A DNA stretch of 56,514 nt from an uncultured Lachnospiraceae bacterium (GTDB taxonomy: Bacteria; Bacillota; Clostridia; Lachnospirales; Lachnospiraceae). A model generated the notes under the pieces. It had not been told where the DNA came from, ran no database searches, and worked only from the letters and a program-made list of their open reading frames with translations. Within the stretch, counting starts at the first letter, position 1. The number at the start of each line of letters is the position of its first letter. Positions 48,956-56,514 of this stretch are shown in pieces. Where the stretch lies: assembly GCA_900546495.1 (NCBI GenBank), contig URDN01000012.1, positions 1 through 56,514 on the forward strand. The letters are read 5' to 3'. A program made the translations under genes and the position numbers.

Positions 48956-50011
48956 TTACAATTTATGAATAAAAATACAATTTGGCTGTTCAATCTTAAT
49001 CGGTTTGGAATCCTGCAGGAAATACCGTTCCTCATAATCCATGTTATAAGTAAAAATCTCATTTGTCTCATGGCTGAGCACGATAAAATGCTTATTATCC
49101 GGCATAACCGCCAGCGCCTTTGGATAATCTCCGCTGGTCTTGCAATGGAAAAGCGGTGTTAGTACTCCTGTTTCCTTATCCACATCATAAATAATAACTG
49201 TATTGATACCTGCATTGGTTACAAACAGATGATTTCCATCCGGTGAAAATTCAATGCCAGATGCAGCTGCACGCTGTTTTTCGCCTGGTTCAGTGGTACT
49301 GATACGCTGAATCAGTTTAAACGGTTCTGTATCACTGTTTCGCAGTTTCAGTTCATACACTTCAATAACATTGTCAATTTCGCACAATACATAAGCATAT
49401 TTATGCTGACGGTCATAACGAAGCATCTTAGGACCACTGTCCAGTTCGCAACGAAGGATATCTTCCAGTTCCAGTTTGCTATGTTCTCTGTCAATCCGGT
49501 AAATTTTCACCTGATCCAAGCCACTGTCTACTGCGCAGACACACTGCTGATCCGGTGTCACCTTTACGCAGGTAACATGCGGCATAGAGCTGCGGTCTGT
49601 GATATTGACACCGATTCCTTTATGGAAAATTCCATCTGCAATCTCACCGATAGAGCCATCCTCATTCAGGTTCATCATGGTAATACGTCCGTCATGGTAG
49701 CCTGCCACAAACAGATAACGATCCTGCTCGTCCACTTCCAGATAGCATCCTCTCATACCACCTGTCCACACAGAATTGATTGGTTCCAGATCTCCATCTT
49801 CCAGAATACGGAAAGACTGTACACCTTCATCTGCAATAGAATAAAGAAACTTTCCGCTGGTAGAAACAATTAAATCAGACGGATTATTAATCGGAACCAC
49901 CTTACGTTCTGTCATTTTTCCTTTCTCGGCATCCACATCAAAAATATGGATTCCCACACTGCTTCCGTGTGTATAAGTGCCGACATATGCCACATAACGA
50001 TCTTTTGCCAT
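48956..50011 (-). CDS. Lactonase-family seven-bladed beta-propeller protein
   Basis: 351-residue member of the YbhE/Pgl-type lactonase family, some of which hydrolyse 6-phosphogluconolactone. It starts YVAYVGTYTHGSSVGIHIFDVDAEKGKM and continues with repeating blade motifs: YLFVAGYHDGRITMMNLNEDGSI, PHVTCVKVTPDQQCVCAVDSGLDQVKIYRID, and AASGIEFSPDGNHLFVTNAGINTVIIYDVDKETG. No signal peptide, so cytosolic. It starts two bases after the trhP stop, so it is translated at the end of the trmR-trhP transcript. Assignment to the pentose-phosphate step is possible but not certain, since the family has varied substrates. Confidence 0.85.
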   Translation of the reverse strand: MAKDRYVAYVGTYTHGSSVGIHIFDVDAEKGKMTERKVVPINNPSDLIVSTSGKFLYSIADEGVQSFRILEDGDLEPINSVWTGGMRGCYLEVDEQDRYLFVAGYHDGRITMMNLNEDGSIGEIADGIFHKGIGVNITDRSSMPHVTCVKVTPDQQCVCAVDSGLDQVKIYRIDREHSKLELEDILRCELDSGPKMLRYDRQHKYAYVLCEIDNVIEVYELKLRNSDTEPFKLIQRISTTEPGEKQRAAASGIEFSPDGNHLFVTNAGINTVIIYDVDKETGVLTPLFHCKTSGDYPKALAVMPDNKHFIVLSHETNEIFTYNMDYEERYFLQDSKPIKIEQPNCIFIHKL

Positions 50012-50013
50012 GA

Positions 50014-51294
50014 CTATTCCTCCTCTTTCCTACGCAATATGTCATAAAGTTCTGCTGCATGGTTGTCCTGCTCCGAAACCTCTGCCCCGGAAAGAGCACC
50101 ATTTTCTGCCGCTGCAAGTTCGATATATAAAACCTGCTTCGGATGCGGCGCAGATTGCATCTCCTGCCCTTCTTCGTCCACGATTCTATGAACGACTGCC
50201 GGAATATTTCTACCATCCGGCTTCATGATTTCAATCTGTTCCCCTACAGAAAATTTATTGCGCTGTTCGATACGGTATAATCCGTCTGCAGTGCATTCCC
50301 CTATAATGCCCAGATATGTGTACTCTTTTACATAAGTATTGTTGTCATAAATCTGAGCGCTTTCATCCGGTTTTCCGAAGAAAAATCCGGTTGTAAACTG
50401 ACGATACGTGCAATTGGAAATCTGATCCAGATACCAGTCCATGTTTTTCTGATATAATTCCGGAGACTCCAGATAATCATCAATTGCCTTACGATACGTA
50501 CGGGCTACGGTAGCCACATACAATGCGGTCTTCATACGACCTTCTATCTTGAAACTGTCAATTCCACTGTCGATCAGCTCCGGAATATGCTCGATCATGC
50601 AAAGGTCCTTGGAATTAAAAATATAGGTGCCACGTTCATTCTCATAAACTGGCATATATTCTCCCGGTCTGGTTTCCTCCACGATGGCATATTTCCAACG
50701 GCATGGATGCGTACAGGCCCCACGGTTGGCATCACGACCGGTAAAATAATTGGAGAGCAGGCAGCGTCCGGAATAAGAAATACACATGGCACCATGAATG
50801 AATGTCTCCATCTCCAGATCTGCCGGTGCTTTCTCCCTGATTTCCTTTAACTCTGCCATAGACAGTTCTCTGGCAGTTACCACACGACGCGCGCCAAGCT
50901 GATGCCAGAACTGATATGTTCCATAATTTGTATTGTTTGCCTGGGTACTGATATGGATATCAATCTCCGGACATACTTCTCTGGCAATCATAAAAACTCC
51001 CGGATCTGAAATAATCAGTGCATCCGGTTTAATTTCTTTTAATTCCTCAAAATAAGCTCTTACTCCGCTCAGATCGCCATTATGAGCCAGAATATTTGCT
51101 GTAATATATACTTTTACATCATGAGCATGTGCAAATGCGATTCCCTCCTGAATCTCCTCCATGGAAAAGTTTTTCGCTTTGGCTCTAAGTCCAAAGGCTT
51201 CTCCACCGATATATACTGCATCTGCACCAAACACAACCGCTGTTTTTAATACTTCCAGACTGCTTGCCGGAATTAATAATTCTGGATGTTTCAT
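50014..51294 (-). CDS. trhP: U32 peptidase family protein, tRNA U34 hydroxylation enzyme type
   Basis: Member of the U32 family whose bacterial members YrrN/YrrO/YegQ (TrhP) are needed for prephenate-dependent hydroxylation of tRNA U34. The 426-residue protein shows PELLIPASSLEVLKTAVVFGADAVYIGGEAFGLRA, the U32 signature ETFIHGAMCISYSGRCLLSNYFTGRDANRGACTHPCRWKY (about residue 165-205, with Fe-S-type cysteines), and SFKIEGRMKTALYVATV. The gene upstream encodes the matching O-methyltransferase (TrmR), supporting a joint role in making 5-methoxyuridine. B. subtilis has two U32 partners side by side; here there is only one. Confidence 0.88.
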   Translation of the reverse strand: MKHPELLIPASSLEVLKTAVVFGADAVYIGGEAFGLRAKAKNFSMEEIQEGIAFAHAHDVKVYITANILAHNGDLSGVRAYFEELKEIKPDALIISDPGVFMIAREVCPEIDIHISTQANNTNYGTYQFWHQLGARRVVTARELSMAELKEIREKAPADLEMETFIHGAMCISYSGRCLLSNYFTGRDANRGACTHPCRWKYAIVEETRPGEYMPVYENERGTYIFNSKDLCMIEHIPELIDSGIDSFKIEGRMKTALYVATVARTYRKAIDDYLESPELYQKNMDWYLDQISNCTYRQFTTGFFFGKPDESAQIYDNNTYVKEYTYLGIIGECTADGLYRIEQRNKFSVGEQIEIMKPDGRNIPAVVHRIVDEEGQEMQSAPHPKQVLYIELAAAENGALSGAEVSEQDNHAAELYDILRRKEEE

Positions 51295-51319
51295 GAAATG
51301 CTCCTTACTCTTTTTCCTG

Positions 51320-51964
51320 TTATTCTTTCTTTACACTGACAGTCACACCATCCCCAACCGGTAATATTGCAGTAGTCAGGTTTTCGTTGTGGGTCAGTTC
51401 ATATAGATACTCCCGCATTCTCTTGTGGATCGTACGGTTTCTTCTGGTCACTGCATAATGGGACTCTATGATATCTCCGTCCTGCAGTACATTATCTGAT
51501 ACAAGAATACCACCCTCTGCCAGTAAACGCAAGACATCATCAAAGAAATGGATATACTGCCCTTTAGCCGCATCCATAAAAATAAAATCATATGGTTCCT
51601 GCAGTGTCTTTAACACTTCTGCAGCATCCCCCTCCAGCAGTGTGATCATCTGATCCCGTCCTGCTTTTGCAAAATTCTCTTTTGCAATCGGAATGCGCTT
51701 TTCATAGTTTTCTATCGTAGTGATCTCACAGTCCACCGGATTATATTCCGCCATCAACAAAGCCGAAAATCCGACTGCAGTGCCTACTTCCAGTATCCGC
51801 ACCGGGCGTTTCATCGCCAGCAATAATTTTAACAGGTTCTGCATTTCCCGGCGGATAATCGGTACATAATCTGCTTTTGCTGTTTTTTCCAATTCTTCCA
51901 AAAACGGCGTATTTCCCGTATTGAGAGAATTGATATATGTCACAAATCTTTCATCAACAATCAT
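51320..51964 (-). CDS. trmR: SAM-dependent O-methyltransferase, tRNA 5-hydroxyuridine methyltransferase type
   Basis: Predicted to methylate 5-hydroxyuridine at tRNA position 34 to 5-methoxyuridine. The 214-residue product has the SAM-binding motif RILEVGTAVGFSALLMAEY (about residue 55), the acidic ITTIENYEKRIPIAKENF, DFIFMDAAKGQYIHFFDDVLRLLAEGGILVSDNVLQDGDI (about residue 125-165), and RREYL-type helix then the C-terminal VGDGVTVSVKK; these match the catechol-methyltransferase-like YrrM group. Its place next to trhP supports the tRNA role over a small-molecule role. Confidence 0.88.
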   Translation of the reverse strand: MIVDERFVTYINSLNTGNTPFLEELEKTAKADYVPIIRREMQNLLKLLLAMKRPVRILEVGTAVGFSALLMAEYNPVDCEITTIENYEKRIPIAKENFAKAGRDQMITLLEGDAAEVLKTLQEPYDFIFMDAAKGQYIHFFDDVLRLLAEGGILVSDNVLQDGDIIESHYAVTRRNRTIHKRMREYLYELTHNENLTTAILPVGDGVTVSVKKE

Positions 51965-51985
51965 AGTCTAACCTGTACCAGTATC

Positions 51986-52327
51986 TTATTCTTCATACAG
52001 AATTGCTTCAAAATTCAGGCATCCAAGCAGTTCCTTATTGATCTGCTGAATGATACGGCAGACTGTAACTTCCGCTGCCAGATATTCGCCCAAAAGCGGA
52101 TCTTTGTATACATCTGCGTATTCCTGTTCCAGACGGCCTGCTTCAGTAAACAGATCAATCTGATCTTTGCTGTTCTGTAAAAAATAATTTTTTCTTCGAA
52201 ATTCATGAAGTCTGTGCTCTTTTTCAGGATAGTGATGCACTTCCTCCCGGATCTTCTGATACCGGCAGAAAGCGTCACTGTTCTGCAGCGCAAGCTTCAG
52301 TTCCTCGATGCTTGTATTTAAATCCAT
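51986..52327 (-). CDS. YlbF/YmcA family protein
   Basis: 113-residue all-helical protein: LNTSIEELKLALQNSDAFCRYQKIREEVHHYPEKEHRLHEFRRKNYFLQ, then LEQEYADVYKDPLLGEYLAAEVTVCRIIQQI. In B. subtilis, YlbF and YmcA (with YaaT) form the Y-complex that steers RNase Y; this protein is the same helical family, though not necessarily with the same partners. It starts six bases after rnj, so it is probably co-expressed with RNase J, fitting an RNA-decay role. Confidence 0.82.
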   Translation of the reverse strand: MDLNTSIEELKLALQNSDAFCRYQKIREEVHHYPEKEHRLHEFRRKNYFLQNSKDQIDLFTEAGRLEQEYADVYKDPLLGEYLAAEVTVCRIIQQINKELLGCLNFEAILYEE

Positions 52328-52333
52328 TTTCTC

Positions 52334-53998
52334 TTACACTTCCATGATAATCGGAATGATCATCGGACGACGTTTTGTCTTTTTCCATACAAATTCGCCC
52401 AGTGAATCTTTGATCTCTGTCTTGATCTTTCCCCAGTCTGTGATACCGCGGTCGGTCAGATCTGTTACATGCTCATTCAAAAGATGCTGTGCCTCATCCA
52501 TCAGGCTCTCAGATCCACGCACGTACACAAATCCACGGGATACGATATCTGGTCCTGCCAGAAGCTGTCCGGAGCCGCCCTGCAGTGTCAGAACAACAAT
52601 GATGATACCATCTTCTGCCAGATGCTGACGGTCACGCATAACGATATTTCCGACATCGCCGACACCAAGGCCATCGACAAATACAGAGCCAGCCGGAACT
52701 TTGCCAACTACTTCTGCGCCGTCTTCATCGATTTCCAGCACATCTCCGGAAGAGATCATCAGAATGTGCTCTTTGTCCATACCAAGTTCTGCTGCAACAC
52801 CAGCCTGTGCTTTGCGGTGTTTGAACTCACCATGCACCGGAATTGCATATTTCGGATGAAGCAGGGAGTAGATCAGTTTGATCTCTTCCTGGCATGCATG
52901 TCCGGATACGTGAGTATCCTGGAAAATAACATCTGCGCTCTGGCGGTACAGATCGTTAATGATTTTTGAAACCGCTTTTTCATTTCCCGGGATCGGATTG
53001 GAACTGAATACGATCAGATCGTTTGGCTGAATCTTCACTTTGCGGTGAATGCCGTTTGCCATACGGGACAGCGCTGCCAATGGCTCGCCCTGACTTCCCG
53101 TTGTAATCAGAACTGTTTTCTCATCCGGGTAATTTTTCAACTGGTCCACTTCGATCAGTGTATTGTCCGGAATGTTCAGATAGCCAAGTTCGGATGCAAT
53201 GGAAATGATATTGACCATGCTTCGTCCTTCTACCACTACCTTACGTCCAAATTTATATGCGGTATTGATGATCTGCTGCACACGATCCACATTGGATGCA
53301 AAAGTTGCAACAATGATTCTCTGATGTGTGTGATCACTGAAAATACTCTCAAATGTTTTTCCGACCTTTCGCTCTGTCATGGTAAATCCAGGGCGTTCTG
53401 CATTGGTACTGTCGCACATCAACGCAAGTACGCCTTTTTTACCGATCTCTCCAAAACGCTGCAGATCAATGGCATCTCCGTAAACCGGTGTGTAATCAAC
53501 TTTAAAGTCACCGGTGTGTACCACGGTTCCTGCCGGAGAATAGATGGCCAGTGCTGCTGCATCCTGAATACTGTGGTTTGTCTTGATAAATTCTACACGA
53601 AAGCATCCAAGATTGATATGCTGTCCGTATTTGACCACTTTTCGTTTTACTTTATTGAGCATATTGTGCTCTCCAAGCTTGTGATCGATAATGCCGATGG
53701 TCAGCTTTGTCGCATAGATCGGCACATTGATCTCACGCAGCACATAAGGAAGTGCTCCGATATGATCTTCATGACCGTGAGTGATAAAAAATCCTTTTAC
53801 ACGATCGATATTGTCTTTTAAATATGTGATATCCGGTATACACAAATCGATACCATACATATCATCTTCCGGGAATGCCAGACCACAATCCACCACAATA
53901 ATACTGTCTTCGTATTCAAAGGCAGTAATATTCATTCCGATGGCTTCCAGTCCGCCAAGGGGAATGATCTTTAATTTAGATTTTTTTGTATTTGCCAA
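52334..53998 (-). CDS. rnj: Ribonuclease J
   Basis: Metallo-beta-lactamase/beta-CASP ribonuclease with 5'-to-3' exo- and endonuclease activity in mRNA turnover and rRNA maturation. The 554-residue product shows LKIIPLGGLEAIGMNITAFEYEDSIIVVDCGLAFPEDD, the zinc motif FITHGHEDHIGALPYVL (about residue 72), TNHSIQDAAALAIYSPAGTVVHTGDFKVDY (about residue 140-170), the beta-CASP segment RIIVATFASNVDRVQQI, and HVSGHACQEEIKLIYSLLHPKYAIPVHGEFKH. Translation starts at a TTG nine bases after GGAGG. Upstream 168 bases carry a long hairpin and a repeat copy. Confidence 0.96.
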   Translation of the reverse strand: MANTKKSKLKIIPLGGLEAIGMNITAFEYEDSIIVVDCGLAFPEDDMYGIDLCIPDITYLKDNIDRVKGFFITHGHEDHIGALPYVLREINVPIYATKLTIGIIDHKLGEHNMLNKVKRKVVKYGQHINLGCFRVEFIKTNHSIQDAAALAIYSPAGTVVHTGDFKVDYTPVYGDAIDLQRFGEIGKKGVLALMCDSTNAERPGFTMTERKVGKTFESIFSDHTHQRIIVATFASNVDRVQQIINTAYKFGRKVVVEGRSMVNIISIASELGYLNIPDNTLIEVDQLKNYPDEKTVLITTGSQGEPLAALSRMANGIHRKVKIQPNDLIVFSSNPIPGNEKAVSKIINDLYRQSADVIFQDTHVSGHACQEEIKLIYSLLHPKYAIPVHGEFKHRKAQAGVAAELGMDKEHILMISSGDVLEIDEDGAEVVGKVPAGSVFVDGLGVGDVGNIVMRDRQHLAEDGIIIVVLTLQGGSGQLLAGPDIVSRGFVYVRGSESLMDEAQHLLNEHVTDLTDRGITDWGKIKTEIKDSLGEFVWKKTKRRPMIIPIIMEV

Positions 53999-54033
53999 AA
54001 ATTCGCACCTCCTGTTTTATTTCCGTTCTCATT

Positions 54034-54069
54034 TTATCTCAGTGGGAGTTCAAACTCCAACTGAGATAA
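54034..54069. repeat. Long hairpin in the rnj leader
   Basis: Two 17-base arms (TTATCTCAGTGGGAGTT with AACTCCAACTGAGATAA) pair with one mismatch and almost no loop. On the minus strand it is followed by AATGAGAACGG, not a U tract, so it is not a standard terminator; it lies between the repeat copy at 54091-54133 and the rnj ribosome-binding site and could affect rnj mRNA stability. Confidence 0.6.
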
Positions 54070-54090
54070 ATGCTCCGCAAGGATGTGCAG

Positions 54091-54133
54091 TGATTCTGAG
54101 AAGAATATGTCAGCTTATGCAGACCAGAATCAC
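54091..54133. repeat. Short palindromic repeat, copy 2 (TGATTCT...AGAATCA)
   Basis: Matches 28121-28163 at 37 of 43 positions. The ends TGATTCTG and CAGAATCA are complementary. It lies between DUF1292 and rnj. Confidence 0.6.
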
Positions 54134-54166
54134 GCACCAAGTCTCACGTACGTTCGACTTGAAATT

Positions 54167-54424
54167 TTACATTTCAATGTCCACGTCATCCAGCATCTCT
54201 GCAAAAACTTTGGAGATTGCATTTAACTCCACATCATCCTCCACCATTGCATAGATGACCTCTTCGTCTTCTGTCAGTACTTCCTTCAAAATATATGCAA
54301 CAGAATCCTCATCTTCTTCCTCAGCCGCAAGAAGATAAGTCGTTCCATTGATACATGTCTGCTCTAAAAGGTACAATTCAAGATTTTCCTGATTCTCCGG
54401 ATCTGTAAAAATAATTTTGTCCAT
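54167..54424 (-). CDS. DUF1292 family protein
   Basis: Acidic 85-residue protein of a family found beside ruvX in Clostridia and Bacilli; biochemical function unknown. It begins MDKIIFTDPENQENLELYLLEQT and carries the family's NGTTYLLAAEEEDEDSVAYILKEV segment, with about a quarter of residues Asp or Glu. It follows ruvX by 8 bases and is presumably co-transcribed with mtaB-ireB-ruvX. Confidence 0.88.
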   Translation of the reverse strand: MDKIIFTDPENQENLELYLLEQTCINGTTYLLAAEEEDEDSVAYILKEVLTEDEEVIYAMVEDDVELNAISKVFAEMLDDVDIEM

Positions 54425-54432
54425 TGCACTTT

Positions 54433-54870
54433 CTACCCTTCCGTGTGCTGTCTGCTCTGATAATCCAGATATCCCTGTAATATAAAAATAGCAGCCAGTT
54501 CATCCACATACTCTTTTCTGTTTTCTCTGCGGATTCCGACCTGCATCATAGTTCGGTCTGCTTCTACGGTTGTCAGTCGTTCATCCCAGAGCACTACCTC
54601 AAGCCCGGTACGCTTCTCCAGCATCTCCTTGAACTCAAGTGTCTTCTCGCATCGTTCGCCCTCTGTGTTGTTCATATTTTTCGGAAAACCAAGTACAATT
54701 TTTCCTACTTCATATTCCTCTTTCAGTTCATTGATCCGTGCCAGTGTCTGGCGCAGCTTTCCAGGTGCCTTTCGCCGCACGATCTCAATTCCCTGGGCAG
54801 TCAAAAACAAGGGGTCACTGATTGCAACCCCAACCGTTTTTGAACCGAAATCAAGTCCCATGATTCTCAT
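54433..54870 (-). CDS. ruvX: RuvX/YqgF family, Holliday junction resolvase-like, pre-16S rRNA processing
   Basis: RNase H-fold protein; YqgF in E. coli is needed for 16S rRNA 5' end maturation, and the family was first predicted as a Holliday junction resolvase. The 145-residue product shows the first catalytic Asp in MGLDFGSKTVGVAISDPLFL, IVLGFPKNMNNTEGERCEKTLEFKE, VVLWDERLTTVEADRTM, and the C-terminal DELAAIFILQGYLDY with the last acidic residue. It lies between ireB and DUF1292, the usual order. Confidence 0.94.
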   Translation of the reverse strand: MRIMGLDFGSKTVGVAISDPLFLTAQGIEIVRRKAPGKLRQTLARINELKEEYEVGKIVLGFPKNMNNTEGERCEKTLEFKEMLEKRTGLEVVLWDERLTTVEADRTMMQVGIRRENRKEYVDELAAIFILQGYLDYQSRQHTEG

Positions 54871-54879
54871 ACGTTTGTC

Positions 54880-55143
54880 CTAATCCCATCCATGCTTTGC
54901 AACGTAATCCTTCAGAACTTCTTCCACCAGTTCATCACGTTCCACTTTCATGATCAGACTGCGGGCATTTTTATAACTTGTAATATATGTCGGATCTCCG
55001 GACATAATGTATCCCACGATCTGATTGATCGGATTGTATCCTTTCTCTGCCATCGCCTTGTATACGATTTCCAGAACATCACCGATTTTTAATTCCGGTG
55101 CTTTTTCAACTTTAAAATATTGTGTACTGCTTAAGTCCTGCAT
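54880..55143 (-). CDS. ireB: IreB family regulatory phosphoprotein (DUF965)
   Basis: 87-residue helical protein of the IreB family; in Enterococcus it is phosphorylated by the PASTA kinase IreK and modulates cephalosporin resistance. The sequence SSTQYFKVEKAPELKIGDVLEIVYKAMAEKGYNPINQIVGYIMSGDPTYITSYKNARSLIMKVERDELVEEVLKDYV is the whole family domain, with candidate phospho-Thr near the N-terminus (SSTQYF). It lies 9 bases before ruvX. Confidence 0.93.
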   Translation of the reverse strand: MQDLSSTQYFKVEKAPELKIGDVLEIVYKAMAEKGYNPINQIVGYIMSGDPTYITSYKNARSLIMKVERDELVEEVLKDYVAKHGWD

Positions 55144-55182
55144 AACTTGTACCTCTGTCGTTAAAATATATCAATATTTATT

Positions 55183-56466
55183 CTAATATAAATAAGGGAA
55201 AAATTCAACCTTCATTATCCGGTTCGCCAGGTTTTCCTCCGTCGGCACCCATACTTTGACATATTCCGGGGTCAGTCCTTCAAAATAGCGCACGCCATCC
55301 ACTTCCACCGGTTCCTCAAATAATACGGACACTTCTTTTCCTTTATAATAATCAATAAATTCTTTTTTCTGCTTTTCTGCCAGCTCCATCAGTATTCCAC
55401 TGCGCTCCGCTTTGACGGATTCCTTGATCTGATCCGGCATAGATGCAGCAACCGTTCCATTTCTCTTGGAATATTTAAAAACATGTACTTCGTAAAAATC
55501 TACTTTTTTCACAAAGTCACAGGTCTCCTTAAATTCTTCTTCTGTCTCTCCCGGGAATCCAACGATAATATCTGTGGTGATTGCCGGATGTTCATAATAC
55601 TGACGCAGCAAGTCACATTTTTCCAGATATTCTTCCGGTGTGTATCTGCGGTTCATTCGTTTTAAGACAGTGCTGCTTCCGCTCTGCAGGGACAGATGGA
55701 AATGCGGGCATACTTTTGGCAGTTTCACCAGCGCCTGCACAAAATCTTCTGTGATGATACCCGGCTCAAGTGACCCGAGGCGAATACGTTCAATGCCATT
55801 AATCTCATGTAACGTCTGAATCAGCTCCAGCAGGCTGCTGTCGCAGTCGATACCGTAAGAACTTAAATGAATACCGGTCAGCACCAGTTCCTGAAAACCA
55901 TTTTCTGCCAGTCTACGGGCCTCCACAGCGACATCTTCCAGCTTTCGGCTTCTGACTCTGCCACGGGCATACGGAATGATACAGTAACTGCAAAACTGAT
56001 TACAGCCGTCCTGTACCTTTAAAAATGCACGGGTATGCTCTGACGGATGGATCACCGTCAGTTCTTCGTATTCCTGTTTTGTATGATTAATATCCAGCAC
56101 ACCTTCCTGCGCTGCGCCATGGTCTGCCTCATAGGCTGCCAGCATTGCAAGAAGATCCTGCTTTTTATTGTTTCCGATAATAATATCAATGGCCGCATCT
56201 GCTTTCGCCTGCTCCGTGGATGTCTGCACATAACATCCTGCTGCCACAACGATCGCATCCGGATTCATTTTCTTTGCTTTATGAATCATCTGTCTGGATT
56301 TGCGATCCGCAATATTCGTCACAGAACAGGTATTGATAATATACACATCTGCTCTGTCATGGAAAGGCACGATCTCATATCCTGCCTGCTCCAACATTTG
56401 CTGCATTGCCTCTGTCTCATATGAATTCACTTTACATCCAAGGCTGTGTAATGCCGCTTTTTTCAT
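55183..56466 (-). CDS. mtaB: tRNA t6A37 methylthiotransferase MtaB
   Basis: Radical-SAM enzyme converting t6A37 to ms2t6A in ANN-decoding tRNAs. The start MKKAALHSLGCKVNSYETEAM fixes the N-terminal UPF0004 domain (cluster cysteines in SLGCKVN, INTCSVTN and AAGCYV); the radical-SAM motif is CNQFCSYCIIPYARGRVRSR (about residue 155), followed by LTGIHLSSYGID, HLSLQSGSSTVLKRMNRRYT and DIIVGFPGETEEEF; a C-terminal TRAM-like domain ends the protein. About 427 residues. The ATG at 56466 is preferred; 56478 is an alternative just after AAAGGA. It heads the ireB-ruvX-DUF1292 group. Confidence 0.94.
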   Translation of the reverse strand: MKKAALHSLGCKVNSYETEAMQQMLEQAGYEIVPFHDRADVYIINTCSVTNIADRKSRQMIHKAKKMNPDAIVVAAGCYVQTSTEQAKADAAIDIIIGNNKKQDLLAMLAAYEADHGAAQEGVLDINHTKQEYEELTVIHPSEHTRAFLKVQDGCNQFCSYCIIPYARGRVRSRKLEDVAVEARRLAENGFQELVLTGIHLSSYGIDCDSSLLELIQTLHEINGIERIRLGSLEPGIITEDFVQALVKLPKVCPHFHLSLQSGSSTVLKRMNRRYTPEEYLEKCDLLRQYYEHPAITTDIIVGFPGETEEEFKETCDFVKKVDFYEVHVFKYSKRNGTVAASMPDQIKESVKAERSGILMELAEKQKKEFIDYYKGKEVSVLFEEPVEVDGVRYFEGLTPEYVKVWVPTEENLANRIMKVEFFPYLY

Positions 56467-56514
56467 TGTTATATCCATTCCTTTCGCTTCGCTCAGGCAC
56501 AAAACGTAATGAAA

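Noticed and set aside
53045..53821. Plus-strand open frame of about 258 codons.
   Set aside because: Antisense to rnj over its whole length; cysteine- and histidine-rich shadow of a conserved gene.
54034..54069. Rho-independent terminator between DUF1292 and rnj.
   Set aside because: The hairpin is strong, but neither strand has a U tract after it, so it is recorded as a hairpin/repeat rather than a terminator.

Overview
The window reads as a chromosomal segment of an anaerobic, low-GC-to-mid-GC Clostridia bacterium, most likely a gut-type Lachnospiraceae. This is inferred from gene content and order: [FeFe] hydrogenase, pyruvate phosphate dikinase, the rimP-nusA-ylxR-ylxQ-infB-rbfA-nrnA-truB-ribF-rpsO-pnp string, scpA-scpB, a PreP-like M16C protease, and the mtaB-ireB-ruvX-DUF1292-rnj-ylbF-trmR-trhP string. 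The genus cannot be fixed from the sequence alone. Almost everything is on the minus strand; only the D,D-carboxypeptidase gene, aroC and one gene remnant lie on the plus strand. I see no tRNA or rRNA gene, CRISPR array, complete insertion sequence or prophage.

Layout. 1-3.7 kb: a [FeFe] hydrogenase catalytic subunit (cut by the left edge) with an unusual NuoF-GltD fusion partner, preceded by a Rex-like operator. 3.7-7.3 kb: scpBA, a divergent D,D-carboxypeptidase and a subtilase. 7.4-18.4 kb: the transcription/translation superoperon rimP to pnp, with leader structures at rpsO and pnp. 18.5-23.3 kb: a Fur-like regulator, then a small accessory island (71-residue protein, aliphatic-amidase-like enzyme, NCS1 permease with a leader terminator, AGCS amino-acid symporter). 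23.3-28.6 kb: a decayed spot with remnants of a phosphofructokinase and an FCD-domain regulator, an intact GntR regulator, ppdK and a gene-poor 0.7 kb stretch. 28.6-37.2 kb: glyQS, a lipoprotein, recO, era, PreP-like protease, csp, mscS. 37.3-45.8 kb: DUF1015-serA-serC and ilvB-ilvD-leuB amino-acid genes. 45.8-48.8 kb: yajC-tgt and divergent aroC. 49-56.5 kb: lactonase, the tRNA-U34 modification pair trhP-trmR, ylbF, rnj, DUF1292, ruvX, ireB and mtaB.

The core is ordinary housekeeping. The points that stand out are: (1) a family of short mobile-looking elements (10089-10266, 46230-46336, 47548-47707) with terminal inverted repeats CAGTTCAC/GTGAACTG, a likely TA target duplication and covarying internal hairpins, one copy of which supplies the last ten codons and stop of ribF; (2) an era gene whose P-loop lacks the four residues GRPN by a clean 12-base in-frame gap; (3) the NuoF-GltD hydrogenase partner with its Rex-like site; (4) two further small repeat families in intergenic DNA; (5) several candidate cis-acting RNAs (codB-like leader terminator, rpsO and pnp leaders, a short leader ORF before leuB, an intrinsic terminator between serA and DUF1015).
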